Shown one piece after another: positions 46,100 through 56,872 of a stretch of DNA of 64,000 bases; position 1 is the first letter of the stretch, and each line of letters starts with the position of its first letter. The notes beneath the pieces were generated by a model that ran no database searches, was not told the origin of the DNA, and saw nothing but the letters and a program-made list of their open reading frames with translations. A program made the position numbers and the translations under genes. This DNA is from Mimachlamys varia (Eukaryota > Mollusca > Bivalvia > Pectinida > Pectinidae): assembly GCA_947623455.1 (NCBI GenBank), contig OX392529.1:3968001-4032000 (forward strand), read 5' to 3'.

Positions 46100-46258
46100 A
46101 GCATTGAACTGTTACCAGATGTAGTATACAGTCCATTTGAATACAATTTGGGTGACAGATAAATAGAATGTCGCCCGTTAGGGCGACATGATTATTTATC
46201 TGTCACCCAAATTGTATTAATATCGACTGTATACTACATCTGGTAACAGTTCAATGCT
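46100..46258. mobile_element. Palindromic MITE flanked by TA
   Basis: The arms starting AGCATTGAACTGTTACCAGA pair almost completely with the right half, meeting at GTCGCCC-GTTA-GGGCGAC around 46178. The ends are flanked by TA on both sides (46098-46099 and 46259-46260), consistent with a Tc1/mariner-type TA target duplication. It has no coding capacity. Confidence 0.75.
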
Positions 46259-46364
46259 TATATTTACATTTCCTGTAATTTAAAAATTTGCCTGTATCTA
46301 TATCTTTGGGATAAAGTCAGTAAAGTTCTCCATTTTTCCATGTGTGTTTCTTTACTGGAAGAGT

Positions 46365-46610
46365 CTGATTTAAATCAATATCATCTGAGCTATTGACTCA
46401 AAGCTATTATTCATGTTATCTGAGGCGGAGTGCAAAGCGTTGACGTAACGTAGTCCAACATGGCGTCAGAAATGACGTCACAATAACCTGATTTAAATCA
46501 GTGTCATCTGAGCGATTGATTCAAAACCATCATGCATGCTATCTGAGGCGGAGTGCCAAGCTTTGATATAACATAGTCCAACATGGCGTCAGAAATAACG
46601 TCATGTGATG
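46365..46610. repeat. 123-bp direct duplication with CRE and YY1-like motifs
   Basis: Two copies start at CTGATTTAAATCA (46365 and 46488). Each carries ATCTGAGGCGGAGTGC and TAGTCCAACATGGCGTCAGA. The first copy has a perfect CRE palindrome TGACGTCA at 46473-46480, mutated to TAACGTCA in the second. AACATGGCG matches a YY1-type site. The self-complementary TGATTTAAATCA suggests transposon-derived sequence. Promoter activity is not shown. Confidence 0.7.
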
Positions 46611-46728
46611 TGGATTACAAATTGTAGTATACAGTGTCATATATTACAAACTGGTTTAGTAATGATATATAGGCAAAGGCAACACAGAATGTAAATATCT
46701 ATATTATATGACGCTGGTGTGTTATTAT

Positions 46729-47275
46729 TTGGGTGTGATGTCAGTGTCGGGATGGAGGGATCGTTGTTTGGGTGTGATGTCAGTGTCGGGATGGAGGGAT
46801 CGTTGTTTGGGTGTGATGTCAGTGTCGGGATGGAGGGATCGTTGTTTGGGTGTGATGTCAGTGTCGGGATGGAGGGATCGTTGTTTGGGTGTGATGTCAG
46901 TGTCGGGATGGAGGGGTCGTTGTTTGGGTGTGATGTCAGTGTGGGATGGAGGGATCGTTGTTTTGGTGTGATGTCAGTGTCGGGATGGAGGGGTCGTTGT
47001 TTGGGTGTGATGTCAGTGTCGGGATGGAGGGATCGTTGTTTGGGTGTGATGTCAGTGTCGGGATGGAGGGATCGTTGTTTGGGTGTGATATCAGTGTCGG
47101 GATGGAGGAATCGTTGTTTGGGTGTGATGTCAGTGTCGGGATGGAGGAATCGTTGTTTGGGTGTGATGTCAGTGTCGGGATGGAGGAATCGTTGTTTGGG
47201 TGTGATGTCAGTGTCGGGATGGAGGGATCGTTGTTTTGGTGTGATGTCAGTGTCGGGATGGAGGGATCGTTGTTG
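46729..47275. repeat. 39-bp minisatellite, 14 copies
   Basis: Unit GGGTGTGATGTCAGTGTCGG plus GATGGAGGGATCGTTGTTT, highly uniform. A 2-bp deletion near 46940 (GTGTGGGATGG) shifts the reading frame of the periodic open frames. It is unrelated in sequence to the other 39-bp array at 47.8 kb. Confidence 0.96.
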
Positions 47276-47785
47276 TTATTAGGTCGTGGTGTTTGTTTGT
47301 TGTGATATGGCAATATGAGGAAATAGGTTTGTTAAAGTAGTATATTGTCATTGTTGTGATGGATCGTTACAAGGACACCCTCACACACATTCACAACACA
47401 CTCATAACACATTCACAAGATGGTAAAGTTAAGCATGTCGTATTTGTATTTAAAATGAAAATATCATATCGGATTGCTCCAAGTAAAATCACGCTAAAAT
47501 TTACATAAATGAATAATATTTCGAAATTGAGAACTTCCATCGTACACGTATATGGTAAACCATTCCGACAACAATGTCCTTCGTCAAATTGTATGTAAAT
47601 AAAGGTCAGAGATTTAGATTAAATTGTCAAATACCATACAGACATTTACAACAAAATAAGTACCGTAGTTTTGGTAGTGGCTGTAAAACAGAGGCGTCGA
47701 CATCAATGTATCGCCATTGTCTGTAAAATGAGAACTGTATTGTGGAGATCTCTGTGGGAGAATTGAGTCAGTGCTGATAAAGAGA
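47276..47785. other. Unique spacer, no gene seen
   Basis: AT-rich, with short ACAC-containing repeats near 47385-47415. Nothing supported. Confidence 0.4.
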
Positions 47786-50700
47786 TCTTTGAGAGAAGTT
47801 TGGGTAAGGGGTGGTGAAGAGATCTTTGGGAGAAGTTTGGGTAAGGGGTGGTGAAGAGATCTTTGGGAGAAGTTTGGGTAAAGAGTGGTGTAGAAATCTT
47901 TTGGGGGAGGTTTGGGTCAGGGGTGAAGTAGAGATCTTTGTGGGAGATTTTGGTCAGGATGGTGTAGAGATCTTTGTAGACGAGGTTTAGGTAAGGGGTG
48001 ATGTAGAGATCTTTGTAGGGGAGGTTTAGGTAAGGGGATGGTGTATAGATCTTTGTATTGGATATTTAGGTAAGGAGTGGTGTAGAGATCTTTGTATTGG
48101 ATATTTAGGTAAGGAGTTGTGTAGAGATCTTTGTAGGGGAGGTTTAGGTAAATGATGGAGTAGAGATCTTTGTAGGAGATGTTTAGGTAAGGGGTGGTGT
48201 AGAGATCTTTGGGAGAGATTTGGGTCAGGGTGGTGTAGAGATCTTTGTATTCGATGTTTAAGTAAGGGGTGGAGTAGATATTTTTGTAGGGGAGGTTTAG
48301 GTTAGGGGGATGGTGTAGAGATCTTTGTATTGGATGTTTAGGTAAGGAGTTGTGTAGAGATCTTTGTAGGGGAGGTTTAGGTAAATGATGGAGTAGAGAT
48401 CCTTGTGAGAGGTTAAGGTAAATGGTGGAGTAGAGATCTTTGTAGGAGATGTTTAGGTAAGGGGTGGAGTAGAGATCTTTGTAGGAGATGTTTAGGTAAG
48501 GAGTTGTGTAGAGATCTTTGTAGGGGAGATTTAGGTAAGGAGTTGTGTAGAGATCTTTGGAGGGGAAGTTTAGGTAAGGGATGGAGTAGAGATCTTTGTG
48601 AGATGTTTAGGTAGGGGGTGGTGTAGAGATCTTTGTATTGGGTGTTTAGGAAAGGAGTGGTGTAGAGATCTTTGTATTGTGTGTTTAGGTAAGGAGTGGT
48701 GTAGAGATCTTTGTATTGGATATTTAGGTAAGGGGTGGTGTAGAGATCTTTGTATTGGGTGTTTAGGTAAGGGGTGGTGTAGAGATCTTTGTATTGGATA
48801 TTTAGGTAAGGGGTGGTGTAGAGATATTTGTATTGGGTGTTTAGGTAAGGAGTGGTGTAGAGATCTTTGTGAGAGGTTTAGGTAAGGGGTGGTGTAGAGA
48901 TCTTTGTATTGGATGTTTAGGTAAGGGGTGGTTTAGAGATCTTTGTATTGGATATTTAGGTAAGGAGTGGTGTAGAGATCTTTGTATTGGGTGTTTAGGT
49001 AAGTAGTGGTGTAGAGATCTTTGTATTGGACGTTTAGGTAAGGAGTGGTGTAGAGATTTTTGTATTGGATGTTTAGGTAAGGAGTGGTGTAGAGATCTTT
49101 GTATTGGATGTTTAGGTAAGGAGTGGTGTAGAGATTTTTGTATTGGGTGTTTAGGTCAGGAGTGGTGTAGAGATTTTTGTAGGAGATGTTTAGGTAAGGG
49201 GTGGTGTAGAGATCTTTGTATTGGATGTTTAGGTAAGGAGTGGTGTAGAGATCTTTGTATTGGATGTTTAGGTAAGGGGTGGTGTAGAGATCTTTGTATT
49301 GGACGTTTAGGTAAGGAGTGGTGTAGAGATTTTTGTAGGAGATGTTTAGGTAAGGAGTGGTGTAGAGATTTTTGTATTGAACGTTTAGGTAAGGAGTGGT
49401 GTAGAGATTTTTGTATTGAACGTTTAGGTAAGGAGTGGTGTAGAGATTTTTGTATTGGACGTTTAGGTAAGGAGTGGTGTAGAGATCTTTGTATTGGATG
49501 TTTAGGTAAGGGGTGGTGTAGAGATCTTTGTATTGGATGTTTAGGTAAGGAGTGGTGTAGAGATCTTTGTATTGGGAGGTTTAGGTAAGGAGTGGTGTAG
49601 AGATCTTTGTATTGGATGTTTAGGTAAGGGTGGTGTAGAGATCTTTGTATTGGATGTTTAGGTAAGGAGTGGTGTAGAGATCTTTGTATTGGACGTTTAG
49701 GTAAGGAGTGGTGTAGAGATTTTTGTATTGGAAGTTTAGGTAAGGAGTGGTGTAGAGATTTTTGTATTGGACGTTTAGGTAAGGAGTGGTGTAGAGATTT
49801 TTGTATTGGACGTTTAGGTAAGGAGTGGTGTAGAGATTTTTGTATTGGGAGGTTTAGGTAAGGGGTGGTGTAGAGATCTTTGTATTGGATGTTTAGGTAA
49901 GGGGTGGTGTAGAGATCTTTGTATTGGACGTTTAGGTAAGGAGTGGTGTAGAAATTTTTGTATTGGATGTTTAGGTAAGGGGTGGTGTAGAGATCTTTGT
50001 ATTGGATATTTAGGAAAGGAGTGGTGTAGTGATTTTTGTATTGGGTGTTTAGGTAAGGAGTGGTGTAGAGATCTTTGTAGGAGATGTTTAGGTAAGGAGT
50101 GGTGTAGAGATCTTTGTATTGGACGTTTAGGTAAGGGGTGGTGTAGAGATCTTTGTATTGGGAGGTTTAGGTAAGGAGTGGTGTAGAGATCTTTGTATTG
50201 GGTGTTTAGGTAAGGAGTGGTGTAGAGATCTTTGTAGGAGATGTTTAGGTAAGGAGTGGTGTAGAGATCTTTGTATTGGACGTTTAGGTAAGGGGTGGTG
50301 TAGAGATCTTTGTATTGGGAGGTTTAGGTAAGGAGTGGTGTAGAGATCTTTGTATTGGATGTTTAGGTAAGGAGTGGTGTAGAGATCTTTGTATTGGATG
50401 TTTAGGTAAGGAGTGGTGTAGAGATCTTTGTAGGAGATGTTTAGGTAAGGAGTGGTGTAGAGATCTTGGTATTGGGTGTTTAGGTAAGGAGTGGTGTAGA
50501 GATCTTTGTATTGGATGTTTAGGTAAGGAGTGGTGTAGAGATCTTTGTATTGGGTGTTTAGGTAAGGAGTGGTGTAGATATTTTTGTATTGGATGTTTAG
50601 GTAAGGAGTGGTGTAGAGATTTTTATATTGGATGTTTAGGTAAGGAGTGGTGTAGAGGTTTTTGTATTGGATGTTTAGGTAAGGAGTGGTGTAGAGATCT

Positions 50701-51566
50701 TTGTATTGGACGTTTAGGTAAGGAGTGGTGTAGAGATTTTTGTATTGGATGTTTAGGTAAGGAGTGGTGTAGAGATCTTTGTAGGAGAGGTTTAGGTAAG
50801 GAGTGGTGTAGAGATCTTTGTATTGGGTGTTTAGGTAAGGGGTGGTGTAGAGGTTTTTGTATTGGGTGTTTAGGTAAGGAGTGGTGTAGAGATATTTGTA
50901 TTGGATATTTAGGTAAGGAGTGGTGTAGAGATTTTTGTATTGGACGTTTAGGTAAGGAGTGGTGTAGAGATCTTTGTATTGGATGTTTAGGTAAGGAGTG
51001 GTGTAGAGATCTTTGTATTGGATGTTTAGGTAAGGAATGGTGTTAAGATCTTTGTATTGGATGTTTAGGTAAGGAGTGGTGTAGAGATCTTTGTATTGGA
51101 TGTTTAGGTAAGGAGTGGTGTAGAGATCTTTGTAGGAGATGTTTAGGTAAGGAGTGGTGTAGAGATCTTTGTATTGGATATTTAGGTAAGGAGTGGTGTA
51201 GAGTTTTTTGTATTGGATGTTTAGGTAAGGAGTGGTGTAGAGATCTTTGTATTGGATGTTTAGGTAAGGAATGGTGTTAAGATCTTTGTATTGGATATTT
51301 AGGTAAGGAGTGGTATAGAGATCTTTGTATTGGGAGGTTTAGGTAAGGGGTGGTGTAGAGATCTTTGTATTGGATATTTAGGTATGGAGTGGTGTAGATA
51401 CTTTTGTAGGGGAGGTTTAGGTAAGGGGTGGTGTAGAGATCTTTGTATTGGATATTTAGGTATGGAGTGGTGTAGATACTTTTGTAGGGGAGGTTTAGGT
51501 AAGGGGGATGGTGTAGAGATCTTTGTATTGGATATTTAGGTAAGGAGTGGTGTAGAGATCTTTGTG
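47786..51566. repeat. 39-bp minisatellite, about 97 copies
   Basis: Unit GTTTAGGTAAGGAGTGGTGT plus AGAGATCTTTGTATTGGAT. The left 800 bp is diverged (GGGAGAAGTTTGGG forms) and the centre is uniform. Most units contain TTTAGGTAAG, a close match to the metazoan 5' splice-site consensus AG/GTAAG, on the plus strand, plus a BglII site. The period is divisible by 3, so plus frames of up to 243 codons are open (GKEWCRDLCIGCL periodic). I do not support these as proteins. Confidence 0.97.
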
Positions 51567-52284
51567 AACTGTTAGAGTCAGAGCTCAGATTTGTTGTTTA
51601 GTGTTGCTGTAGACAATGATATTGCACGATGTTCTGTTATTGAGGTTTGAGCCAGGTGGTGCATTATGGTTCGTATTGTATGTTAAAGTGAGGTATACGG
51701 TTTTCTGGTGTCCTTGCGGACCTGAGTGGATCTACCCTGTTGCTTGGTGTCCTGGCGGACCTCTGTGGGGGAGGCGGTTCTCTGGTGTCCTGGCGGACCT
51801 TAGTGGGGGAGGCGGTTCGCTGGTGTATCTATATAAAACAAACGAATGGCGCTGTACTAATTTACACAAGCTACCACCGTGATACTAAAGCACACAATAT
51901 TTACTTAAGCTTTGTATAGTTTTTTTCTTCTTATTCATAAATCTGTCAGACTGTTTGTCAGTAAGCAAACTGTGAGTCAACCTTAACCCTCACCTAATCT
52001 GGTCCACAAACACCTGTCAGTCAGTGTGTTTGGAGAGGCACAAACAAACTATCTCTCCTTTTACAGCTACTGCGGATGGGCTTCTTGTAATTGTCTTATA
52101 TAAGGCATAAAAATGAAGAATGTATAGAAACCAAACCTAACTAACAAAGGAGACATGATCCAGGGTCAAATAGACTGTTTATCCAAGGCATTCCGCCCGC
52201 GAACACAAAGGAACAATTCTCATTGCGAAACAGTATGATCATGATTATATCTATATACAATAGCATGGAGGAACATGTAACTTA
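51567..52284. other. Unique spacer with small 50-bp repeat
   Basis: About three diverged copies of a GGTGTCCTGGCGGACCT unit lie at about 51706-51826. The rest is AT-rich without supported gene. Confidence 0.45.
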
Positions 52285-52745
52285 AAGTCCGGAAACATGG
52301 TAACCCGATTATCATAAACCTAGTTCCGCGATCCGGAAACATGGTAATCCGCTGATCGGAAACTTAGTTCCGCGATCGGGAAACATGGTAATCCGCTAAT
52401 CATAAAACTAGTCCCGCGATCCGGAAACATGGTAATCCGCTAATCATAAACCTAGTTCCGCGATCCGGAAACATGGTAATCCGCTAATCATAAACCTAGT
52501 TCCGCGATCCGGAAACATGGTAATCCGCTAATCATAAACTAGTTCCGCGATCCGGAAACATGGTAATCCGCTAATCATTAACATAATCCCACGTCCCGGA
52601 ATGGTAATCCGCTAAACATAAACTAGTCCCACGATCCGGAAACATGGTGACCTTCTTTCACCAGGAATCGTGGTGACCCGTGATCCGGAGACACGGTAAC
52701 CCACTCTCCGGAAAAATGGTGATCCACTACTCGGAACATACACGC
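52285..52745. repeat. 44-bp repeat, about 10 copies
   Basis: Unit GATCCGGAAACATGGTAATC plus CGCTAATCATAAACCTAGTTCCGC in two parts. Edges are diverged, the centre uniform. No open frame. Confidence 0.9.
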
Positions 52746-53100
52746 TACCCTTCCTAGCCTCATTGTGGTACGTCACTCCTACTCACAAGGTGCAAATACA
52801 AATAAATATCTGCTCAGTAAAAGCATAACAGCTGAACTTTGAATGAAACAAAGTCCTTACATAATGACCACGTCATATCCGTGACCAGTTCGGAAATTAT
52901 CACGACCTTAACCTTACTTCGACCTTGTGTAATGTTCCGGCCTACTTCTGTGCTAAACGATTGTTATAAAAGATAACGGTTCTCATAAAATAAAGCTAAT
53001 TATCGCCATGTTATCAGCCATCAAAGACCTGTCAGTAGAGGCCTCCTTTAATTACGCCAAGTGATTTATCTGTAATGACCGAATTCGATGCAAATAAAAC
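52746..53100. other. Possible retroposon 3' region
   Basis: No gene. The stretch ends GATGCAAATAAAAC immediately before a (TTGAT)n tract, an arrangement typical of 3' ends of some invertebrate CR1/L2-like LINEs and their SINEs. The 5' extent of any element could not be traced. Confidence 0.3.
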
Positions 53101-53124
53101 TTGATTTGATTTGATTTGATTTGA
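53101..53124. repeat. (TTGAT)n microsatellite
   Basis: Nearly five copies of TTGAT following AATAAAAC. May be a retroposon tail rather than an independent microsatellite. Confidence 0.8.
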
Positions 53125-53284
53125 AATTCGCCTTTACATGCGACAACTACAAAGTGTAAATGATGATTACAAAGTACGACATAGGAATTGAGAGCTGTAA
53201 CGGCTGTTATATTTATTAGGAGAGATCTTAGACATCTATTTGATCACATACACATGGGAGCCTCCCGATTGCCACATTCCCCTC

Positions 53285-53515
53285 GGGGACTCGCGATGTT
53301 TCACATACAAAGCGGAGATTTCCGATGTTTCACGATTGTACACAACGAAGACTCCCGATGTTTCACGTACACAGCGGAGATTCCCGTTGCACATACACAG
53401 CGGAGCCTCCGATGTTTCACGTATACATTGGACACCTCCGATGTTTCACATACAGAGCGGAGATTTCCGATGTTTCACATACACAGCGGAGACTTCCGAT
53501 GTTTCACATATAACG
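53285..53515. repeat. About 28-bp repeat, 8-9 copies
   Basis: Unit GATGTTTCACATACACAGCG plus GAGATTCC with length variation. A stray related segment TTTTACATACACAGCGGGGA lies at about 53766. Open frames across it are not conserved in phase. Confidence 0.88.
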
Positions 53516-53804
53516 TATGTAATGTTCGAGGATACATTCCATCGTGGTTTGAAGCCTATTAGATCGTGGTAATAAATTTCAAGGGCATCCTATACTAACA
53601 AACATTTGATATGTACATGTTTATCATTCATTTTCATTATTCAACAACAACCACGAAAACCGCGAATATTTATACACAACGAAACTTGTATGTTATACAG
53701 TAGACAATGGAGGCTCGTGGAATCTCGTTTGATGTTTCAAAGTTACACTTATATTATGAGATATTTTACATACACAGCGGGGAGTCGCCATGTTTTCGAA
53801 GCAC

Positions 53805-54100
53805 AACTAAAGTTCCCCTACAGACACCTGTTTTTTATTACCTAGTGACGGACTTATCTATGGGAAGTTAAAAACTTACAGCTAAAGTTCGCCTACAGAC
53901 ACCTCTTCTTTATTACCTAGTGACGGACTTATCTATGGGAGTTAAAAACTTACAGCTAAAGTTCGCCTACAGACACCTCTTCTTTATTACCTAGTGACGG
54001 ACTTATCTATGGGAAGTTAAAAACTTACAGCTAAAGTTCGCCTACAGACACCTCTTCTTTATTACCTAGTGACGGACTTATCTATGGGAAGTTACAGCTT
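53805..54100. repeat. 75-bp repeat, 4 copies
   Basis: Copies start near 53805, 53880, 53954 and 54029 with AGCTAAAGTTCGCCTACAGA and end in CTATGGGAAGTTA. Copies 2-4 are nearly identical; copy 1 differs more (CCCCTACAGACACCTGTTTT). Confidence 0.92.
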
Positions 54101-54179
54101 CACTTGTCTGCCCTATTATCATTTTTTCAGATAAAGTGAGCGAAATTGTTTTGAAACACTCCTAAAATGTATTCAAATC

Positions 54180-54390
54180 AAAGGTATACCAACAAAAGGT
54201 ATACAATAAAAACCATACCTGGAGAGGTACACCAATAGAATATATACAACAAAATGCATACATGGAAAGGTATACCAATAAAAGTTATACCTGGAGAGGT
54301 ACACAAATAAAATATATACAACAAAATGTATACATGGAAAGGTATACCAATAAAAGGTATACAGTAAAAAGTATACCAGGAGCATGGGTG
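54180..54390. repeat. GGTATACC-containing imperfect repeat
   Basis: Irregular copies of AAAGGTATACCAATAAAAG and ATATACAACAAAATGCATAC, with period about 108 for the compound unit. GGTATACC is self-complementary. Minus-strand Tyr/Phe-rich frames are shadows. Confidence 0.8.
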
Positions 54391-55094
54391 GTAGCCCCCC
54401 TCGACCAATCTGTCGATCGGATGGTAGTATTTCAAAGATTTAATCGGGTATCTCAACCGATTCGTGGGAAAGGTGAGAATTCTTTTGCACACCAAACAAT
54501 TAAATAAACCGATATTTATACAGCTAATTAACCAAATCCACTAATCATGACATTTGGCTAGGTTGGTGTTTGGGGTCCTCGCTGTTGACGTGTGGTTCTG
54601 TCACACAGGTAAGATAGTCGGAGATCAGGTAAGGTAAACGCTAGCAGGCTTTGTCTCCCGCCAGGGTATCGGGAGATCTCCTGTCTAAAACAAAACGTGT
54701 TAACTTGGAACGCGGACAAGAATCTGGAGCTGTCTGTGACACGGTTGTCAGTACTCCCCAGGAACAGTCACGTGACACACAGCTTTTGTCTTCGTCGTCA
54801 TTGTGAGGACAGATCGGCCATATACATTGAGAGGAACTGTTCTTCACATGAATAGCTGTGCTTGAAACTCAATACATACACCAATATCTATACTGATGGT
54901 GACGATAATTAATATCCACCGGCCAAATATGATGACACGACAGTAATGAAGGACCGAAAAAAAACTTGGCTTAAGGAATCTTGTAATAAACGTTGGAATT
55001 CAAGAGGAGCTTCTCCTTCCCGCCAATGATGGCGATATTGACGGTGAACCGGCCACTTTGTGTCCATTTTCGTGTACGGACGCTTTGCTATTGA
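54391..55094. other. Unique spacer, no supported gene
   Basis: Only frames lacking ATG starts or domains. Nothing assigned. Confidence 0.35.
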
Positions 55095-55172
55095 TGCTAA
55101 GACCATGAAGGAATTTGAACCCAGAGCCTCCGAACGAACTCAAGACGAACATTCTAACCGATAGTCATCGAA
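55095..55172 (-). mobile_element. tRNA-like SINE head fragment
   Basis: On the minus strand an A-box-like TATCGGTTAGAATG (about 55150-55163) and a B-box-like GGGTTCAAATTCC (55110-55122) sit at tRNA-like spacing. The stretch does not fold convincingly as a tRNA from inspection, and the 3' body is not recognised. A SINE head is more likely than a functional tRNA gene. Confidence 0.5.
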
Positions 55173-55212
55173 AGTTACCAGCTACACAAGCATAATAGTT
55201 ATCTGGAGGTCT

Positions 55213-55718
55213 TACACAGGTTTCCTGCAGGTCGTGTACATGTTTGTAAGTTTCCTGAAGGTCGGGTACATGTTTATACGTATCCTGAAGGTCGAGTACA
55301 TGTTTATACGTTTCCTGAAGGCCTGAAGGTCGGGTACATGTTTATACGTATCCTGAAGGTCGAGTACATGTTTATACGTATCCTGAAGGTCGTGTACATG
55401 TTTATACGTATCCTGAAGGTCGGGTACATGTTTATACGTATCCTGAAGGTCGAGTACATGTTTATACGTTTCCTGAAGGCCTGAAGGTCGGGTACATGTT
55501 TATACGTATCCTGAAGGTCGAGTACATGTTTATACGTATCCTGAAGGTCGTGTACATGTTCATACGTATCCTGAAGGTCGGGTACATGTTTATACGTATC
55601 CTGAAGGTCGAGTACATGTTTATACGTATCCTGAAGGTCGAGTACATGTTTATACGTATCATGAAGGTCGAGTACATTTTTATACATTTCCTGAAGGTCG
55701 AGTACATGTTTATACGAA
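55213..55718. repeat. 30-bp minisatellite, about 16 copies
   Basis: Unit GGGTACATGTTTATACGTAT plus CCTGAAGGTC. A marker TTTCCTGAAGGCCTGAAGG occurs near 55310 and again about 158 bp later, showing block duplication. TGTTTATA resembles a forkhead site. Stop-free minus frames are compositional. Confidence 0.95.
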
Positions 55719-55723
55719 GATAC

Positions 55724-55760
55724 AGGGACCTGAGAAGCTGTAACAAATTCTCAGGTCCCT
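55724..55760. mobile_element. Collapsed relative of the 15.3-kb foldback
   Basis: AGGGACCTGAGAA and TTCTCAGGTCCCT form a perfect 13-bp inverted repeat. The right 24 bp, GCTGTAACAAATTCTCAGGT and on, equal the right end of the 15343-15576 element. It looks like an internally deleted copy with almost only terminal sequence left. Confidence 0.7.
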
Positions 55761-56159
55761 ATGCCATGAATCAGTAGTGATGGGCTGGTGACTACCTAAC
55801 GGCATTTACACAAGTAAGTCAACGCTACCCTTAAGAGCCATCTCACTAAACCGCTGGAAGGTCGGTTTTTCATGTTTACAACTACGATTCCCATGTGTTA
55901 GCACGTCACTACAATAATTAAGTCTAGTTTTTTTGGGAGGAATCTATTTGAGTACTAAAATTGCGTCTAAATAGAAGCGCAAATAGTTGTCAAGAATAGG
56001 CAATTCAAGTGACTAACAGGCAGATCCGAAGTCCTTACACATTGTAAGGCCTACATCAGACCACAATGTTTTTTTTACAAATTGGTGGCAACTGACACGT
56101 CACGTGCACTATCTAGGAGTTCGAGATGTAAAATTTAAGTTCACCGTTAATTCAATGAG

Positions 56160-56872
56160 CTTGATGTTTGATTATTTGACCTTGCTTGATTCTGAACAAC
56201 TTAGCTTCATAATGTCACAACAAATGTCGAGCAGTTATCAGAAGAAAAATGTGACCTTGACCTTTACATAAAGATATGAAAATATGAGCTTGATCTGATG
56301 ACCTTGAAGTTTAGTCAGTTGTTGTTACTTGATCTGGTGACCTTGAAGTTTGGTCAGTTATTGTTACTTGATCTGGTGACCTTGAAGTTTGGTCAGTTAT
56401 TGTTACTTGATCTGATGACCTTAAAGAAGTTTGGTCAATTATTCTTACTTGTAATAAGACATGGTGATGGACTGTGTATGCTGTTGACTGTTAGAAACAA
56501 TCTGATATATTTGACCTTAAGTTTGAGACCTTGACCTTTATAGGACAAAAATGAATGAAATATGTGGTACACCTGAAAGTTTCATCCCTCTAATATGACT
56601 GGTTACAAAATTATAGCGGAAATGAATGTAGACAGACAGATAGACTGATCACTATAGCCCTAACCAATAAGCCAATGCTGATGAGTCTTTAAGCCAAGTC
56701 TCCAGAGATGCCAGCTGCCTTTGTTGAATTTTTAAATCTCCGGGTCCAAAATTTGGTATTCTTCTGGTTAACAGTTTGGAAGGAGATGTTTAATAAAGAT
56801 GCCAGACGGACGGATGACGGACAGACCATCACAACATAAGCTCAGTGGAGTACTTTGTACCAGGTGAGGCGA
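56160..56872 (-). mobile_element. Diverged AGCTCACCTGG-type element, minus strand
   Basis: Read on the minus strand, the start CTCACCTGGTACAAAGTACT, then GAGCTTATG, then GTCTGTCCGTCATCCGTCCG matches the leader of the 26810 element. The body has four 39-bp repeats at about 56290-56450 with TGACCTTGAAGTTTGGTCAG on the plus strand, again containing the AGGTCA core. The left boundary is approximate. Highly diverged, so old. Confidence 0.6.

Noticed and set aside
48598..51539. Cys/Trp-rich periodic frames (GKEWCRDLCIG)
   Set aside because: 39-bp period divisible by 3. Frames break wherever a unit length changes, and there is no signal peptide or non-repeat coding flank, so a cysteine-rich secreted protein is not supported.
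55095..55172. Functional tRNA gene on the minus strand
   Set aside because: A- and B-box-like blocks are present but I could not pair a convincing acceptor stem and anticodon arm; a SINE head is more likely.
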